A stretch of DNA of 53,310 nt from Porticoccaceae bacterium (lineage in GTDB: Bacteria > Pseudomonadota > Gammaproteobacteria > Pseudomonadales > Porticoccaceae): assembly GCA_019090225.1 (NCBI GenBank), contig JAHRWI010000172.1, positions 1 through 53,310 on the forward strand. Direction: 5' to 3'. Below, piece after piece: positions 51,264 to 53,310 of this stretch. The first letter of the stretch is position 1; each line of letters starts with the position of its first letter. Made by a program: the position numbers and the translations under genes. The notes beneath the pieces are model-generated. The model saw only the letters and a program-made list of their open reading frames with translations, was not told the DNA's origin and searched no databases.

Positions 51264-52837
51264 GATGCTGACTCTGGCCCGGTCACCGATTGACCCACGC
51301 CGACCTGCACTGCAGGAATGATGTCGTATTCGGGCCGAGGCACCGCTGGCGGAAACAAGATTTCCATGGGTTCCGGAATACCCTGGGCATTGATGATTTG
51401 CGCGTGTTTTCGGGCCAGCTTGCGTGGCTGTTCAACGCCACAAGAATGGGCGATCACACCCACTTCGTAAACCAGATTTTTGGCAAAATTCGCCACCCGC
51501 TCAGCTTTGTCGGTGGGATCAAGCCCCCTCTGTAAAGCAATATCGTGAGTGGCAATTCCGGTTGGGCAGGTGTTTTTATTGCACTGCAAAGCCTGAATAC
51601 AGCCCAGGGCAAACATAAAACCCCGTGCTGAGGTGACAAAATCCGCGCCCATGCTCAGCGCCCAGGCTACATCAGCGGGGTTGATTAATTTCCCTGAGGT
51701 AATCACCTTGATGCGATCTGTTAGGTTGTACTCCAACAGTTTATCGACAACTAGAGGCAGACTGCGCCGAATCGGCAAACCCATATAATCTATTAGGCTT
51801 TGCGGGGCCGCACCCGTGCCACCATCGGCGCTATCGACAGTGATAAAGTCCGGCGCGTATTCAAAGCCACGTCGATGAATTACCTCACACATTTCATCCA
51901 GCCAGGTGCTGTCACCGATCACGGTTTTAAAGCCCGTGGGTTTCCCGGTAATAGTGCGGACATGAAGAATCTTGTCGAGTAGATCGTCAATACAACGAAT
52001 ATCGGTATGGCCATTTGGGCTAATGGAATCACTGCCCGCAGGTATGCCACGAATTTTTGCGATTTCTTCAGTGACCTTAGCACCCGGTAAAATCCCGCCT
52101 TTGCCGGGTTTGGCGCCCTGACTCATTTTGATTTCGAACATGCGTACCTGGGTGTATTCCGCGATGTCCCTGAGTTTGTCATCGGACAATTCACCTTCTG
52201 GGGTGCGCACGCCGTACTTCGCGGTGCCGATCTGAAAAACAATATCGCAGCCGCCTTCCAGATGATAAGGCGATAAACCGCCTTCCCCCGTGTTCATCCA
52301 GATACCGGCTTTTGCAGCACCAGCGGATAAAGCTCGCACGGCAGGAGTCGATAAGGCCCCATAACTCATACCAGACACATTGACCAACGAGGCAGTGGTG
52401 TAAGGCTCTGCGGCGAAACCCTCGCCAATAGTCACTGGCTCCGGCGGCAGGGCATCTTCGGTCAAGGTGGGAAACAGCCCATTCAAATAAATAATATCGC
52501 CGGGCTCATTGAGCGGCCGAGTCGAACCAAAGGCCACAGTGGAATCAACATTTTTAGCGGCCCGGTAGGCCCAGGAACGCTGGGCGCGGTTAAACGGTAA
52601 TTCTTCCCGATCCTGTGCGAAAAAATACTGGCGAAAAAATTCACCCATGTGTTCAAAAAAATAGCGAAACCGACCGACGATGGGATAGTTTTTTCTGATC
52701 GCCTGCTTTGTTTGTGTCACGTCGGCGAGGTAAAGGTAGGTAAGGATTAGCACCCCAACACCCAATACGAACACGAACAGCAGGGAGCTAATTTCTAATA
52801 CATTTACGGCAAATATTTTTAGTAGGTCCGTATCCAT
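51260..52837 (-). CDS. Membrane-anchored FMN-binding glutamate-synthase-like enzyme
   Basis: An N-terminal helix (about 13-35) is followed by a glutamate-synthase FMN-barrel domain. Visible motifs are NVSGMSYGALSTPAVRALS, GEGGLSPYHLEGG, MSQGAKPGKGGILPG, the DGGTGAAP loop and NKNTCPTGIATHD for the 3Fe-4S cysteines. At 525 aa it has only the synthase core and no glutaminase domain, so it is not ordinary GltB and its substrate is uncertain. GAGAGG precedes the ATG. Translationally coupled to the antiporter. Confidence 0.9.
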   Translation of the reverse strand: MDTDLLKIFAVNVLEISSLLFVFVLGVGVLILTYLYLADVTQTKQAIRKNYPIVGRFRYFFEHMGEFFRQYFFAQDREELPFNRAQRSWAYRAAKNVDSTVAFGSTRPLNEPGDIIYLNGLFPTLTEDALPPEPVTIGEGFAAEPYTTASLVNVSGMSYGALSTPAVRALSAGAAKAGIWMNTGEGGLSPYHLEGGCDIVFQIGTAKYGVRTPEGELSDDKLRDIAEYTQVRMFEIKMSQGAKPGKGGILPGAKVTEEIAKIRGIPAGSDSISPNGHTDIRCIDDLLDKILHVRTITGKPTGFKTVIGDSTWLDEMCEVIHRRGFEYAPDFITVDSADGGTGAAPQSLIDYMGLPIRRSLPLVVDKLLEYNLTDRIKVITSGKLINPADVAWALSMGADFVTSARGFMFALGCIQALQCNKNTCPTGIATHDIALQRGLDPTDKAERVANFAKNLVYEVGVIAHSCGVEQPRKLARKHAQIINAQGIPEPMEILFPPAVPRPEYDIIPAVQVGVGQSVTGPESAS

Positions 52838-53310
52838 GATTTTTGCCTCTCGGTATCAACAGTAGAATTTGCTAGAGCCTGGATTTGCCAAAACGTGCTT
52901 TATTTAGATAAGCACAGCATCTAAATTTTATGTGGTGAGCCAATCCTGATGCTTCTGCTGCTTTTTATGGTGCACGCTGCGTGCCAATATCGATCTCTTT
53001 GTTTTATATCTATTTTCTTTATTCTGTTTATCCAATTTGTAACGAATTGATACCCACTGCCTTATCTCTTTAATTCGATTCATTACATTGGTCTGTCAAG
53101 CAACGCAGCATTAATAAATAACTGTCTCAAACGAAATACCGTTCAAGAGGAGACTTGGCCCCTATTTCAAATTATTCCAAATAATGGACGGAAAGCAGTG
53201 ACTTTGCCCTCTCTCAACAATTATCTACTTACTCGTTTCGTTACAAAACCCCTGTTTAGCACTCATCAATTCGTTACTAACTATAAATAATATTTATTAT
53301 TAATTTAATA
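52838..53310. other. AT-rich right end without a convincing gene
   Basis: 473 bases upstream of the FMN enzyme. I see no ORF with coding character; a 33-codon hydrophobic ORF near 52950 has no ribosome site. The region does hold related GTAACGAA-core sites in both orientations (see the repeat entry), so it is probably regulatory or the edge of something outside the window. Confidence 0.5.
53039..53277. repeat. 13-bp perfect inverted repeat pair, GTAACGAATTGAT
   Basis: GTAACGAATTGAT at 53039-53051 is exactly reversed as ATCAATTCGTTAC at 53265-53277. A third, inverted 11-base match to TTTGTAACGAA lies at 53237-53247. The outer pair spans 239 bases. I see no target-site duplication, so a regulator site cluster is as likely as a small mobile element. 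Confidence 0.7.

Noticed and set aside
53039..53277. Complete MITE or IS end pair
   Set aside because: Inverted ends are perfect, but there is no target-site duplication or transposase and the third related site inside argues for regulator binding; kept only as a repeat.
1..53310. CRISPR array, integrase, transposase or attachment-site duplication of the tRNA
   Set aside because: No spaced direct repeats of CRISPR type, no recombinase motifs, and no second copy of the tRNA-Lys 3' end within the window.

Overview
The window looks like ordinary chromosome of a gammaproteobacterium, with no phage, IS element, integrase or CRISPR array that I can see. The order aspS-yebC-ruvCAB-ybgC-tolQRAB-pal-cpoB-queE-queC-tRNA-Lys is the classic gammaproteobacterial (Pseudomonas-like) arrangement. 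A tesA/ybbA-ybbP locus, a retropepsin/7TM/ATP-grasp trio, a Baeyer-Villiger-type flavoprotein and a CPA1 antiporter fit a free-living, probably marine, member near Cellvibrionales or Spongiibacteraceae. That placement is inference; no rRNA is present.

Layout. Positions 1-13458 are on the minus strand: a partial tRNA-Lys with a readable promoter, queuosine genes queC and queE, the Tol-Pal envelope-constriction system (ybgC-tolQRAB-pal-cpoB), Holliday-junction processing (ruvCAB), a small acidic protein, yebC, aspS and a FmdB-type zinc ribbon. Positions 13459-14802 hold an HU protein with a histone-H1-like lysine tail, a near-perfect bidirectional terminator, and a convergent HIT protein. Positions 14920-17284 hold proS and a secreted Cys-phosphatase-like protein.

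Positions 17402-30605 (possibly to 32143) are the most interesting part. Twelve closely packed plus-strand genes encode envelope proteins that I do not recognise as a named system. They are a periplasmic TPR protein with a TonB-type C-terminus, four lipoproteins, a membrane TPR/PEGA-like protein, a membrane protein with five PEGA repeats and a SUMF1-fold domain lacking the catalytic cysteines, a small secreted protein, an ExbB/TolQ/MotA-type channel subunit, a divergent actin/Hsp70-fold ATPase, and two von Willebrand A proteins. The single N-terminal helix of each vWA protein carries an Asp (D17) that aligns with the proton-pathway Asp of the TolR encoded in this same window. I propose a proton-driven 5:2-type motor whose ExbD/TolR role is taken by a pair of vWA proteins. 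An M48 peptidase follows directly.

Positions 32182-37112 hold a VOC protein, a secreted gluzincin-like peptidase, and a lipoprotein HlyD adaptor with an ABC-2 exporter. Positions 37269-41682 hold a luciferase-like oxidoreductase and the retropepsin/7TM-transglutaminase/ATP-grasp trio. Positions 41696-46922 hold an EEP-fold hydrolase, then tesA divergent from ybbA-ybbP. Positions 47020-52837 hold a cytochrome c'-like lipoprotein, a flavin monooxygenase, a Na+/H+ antiporter and a membrane-anchored FMN glutamate-synthase-like enzyme. The right end (52838-53310) is AT-rich, without a convincing gene, and contains a 13-bp perfect inverted repeat pair.
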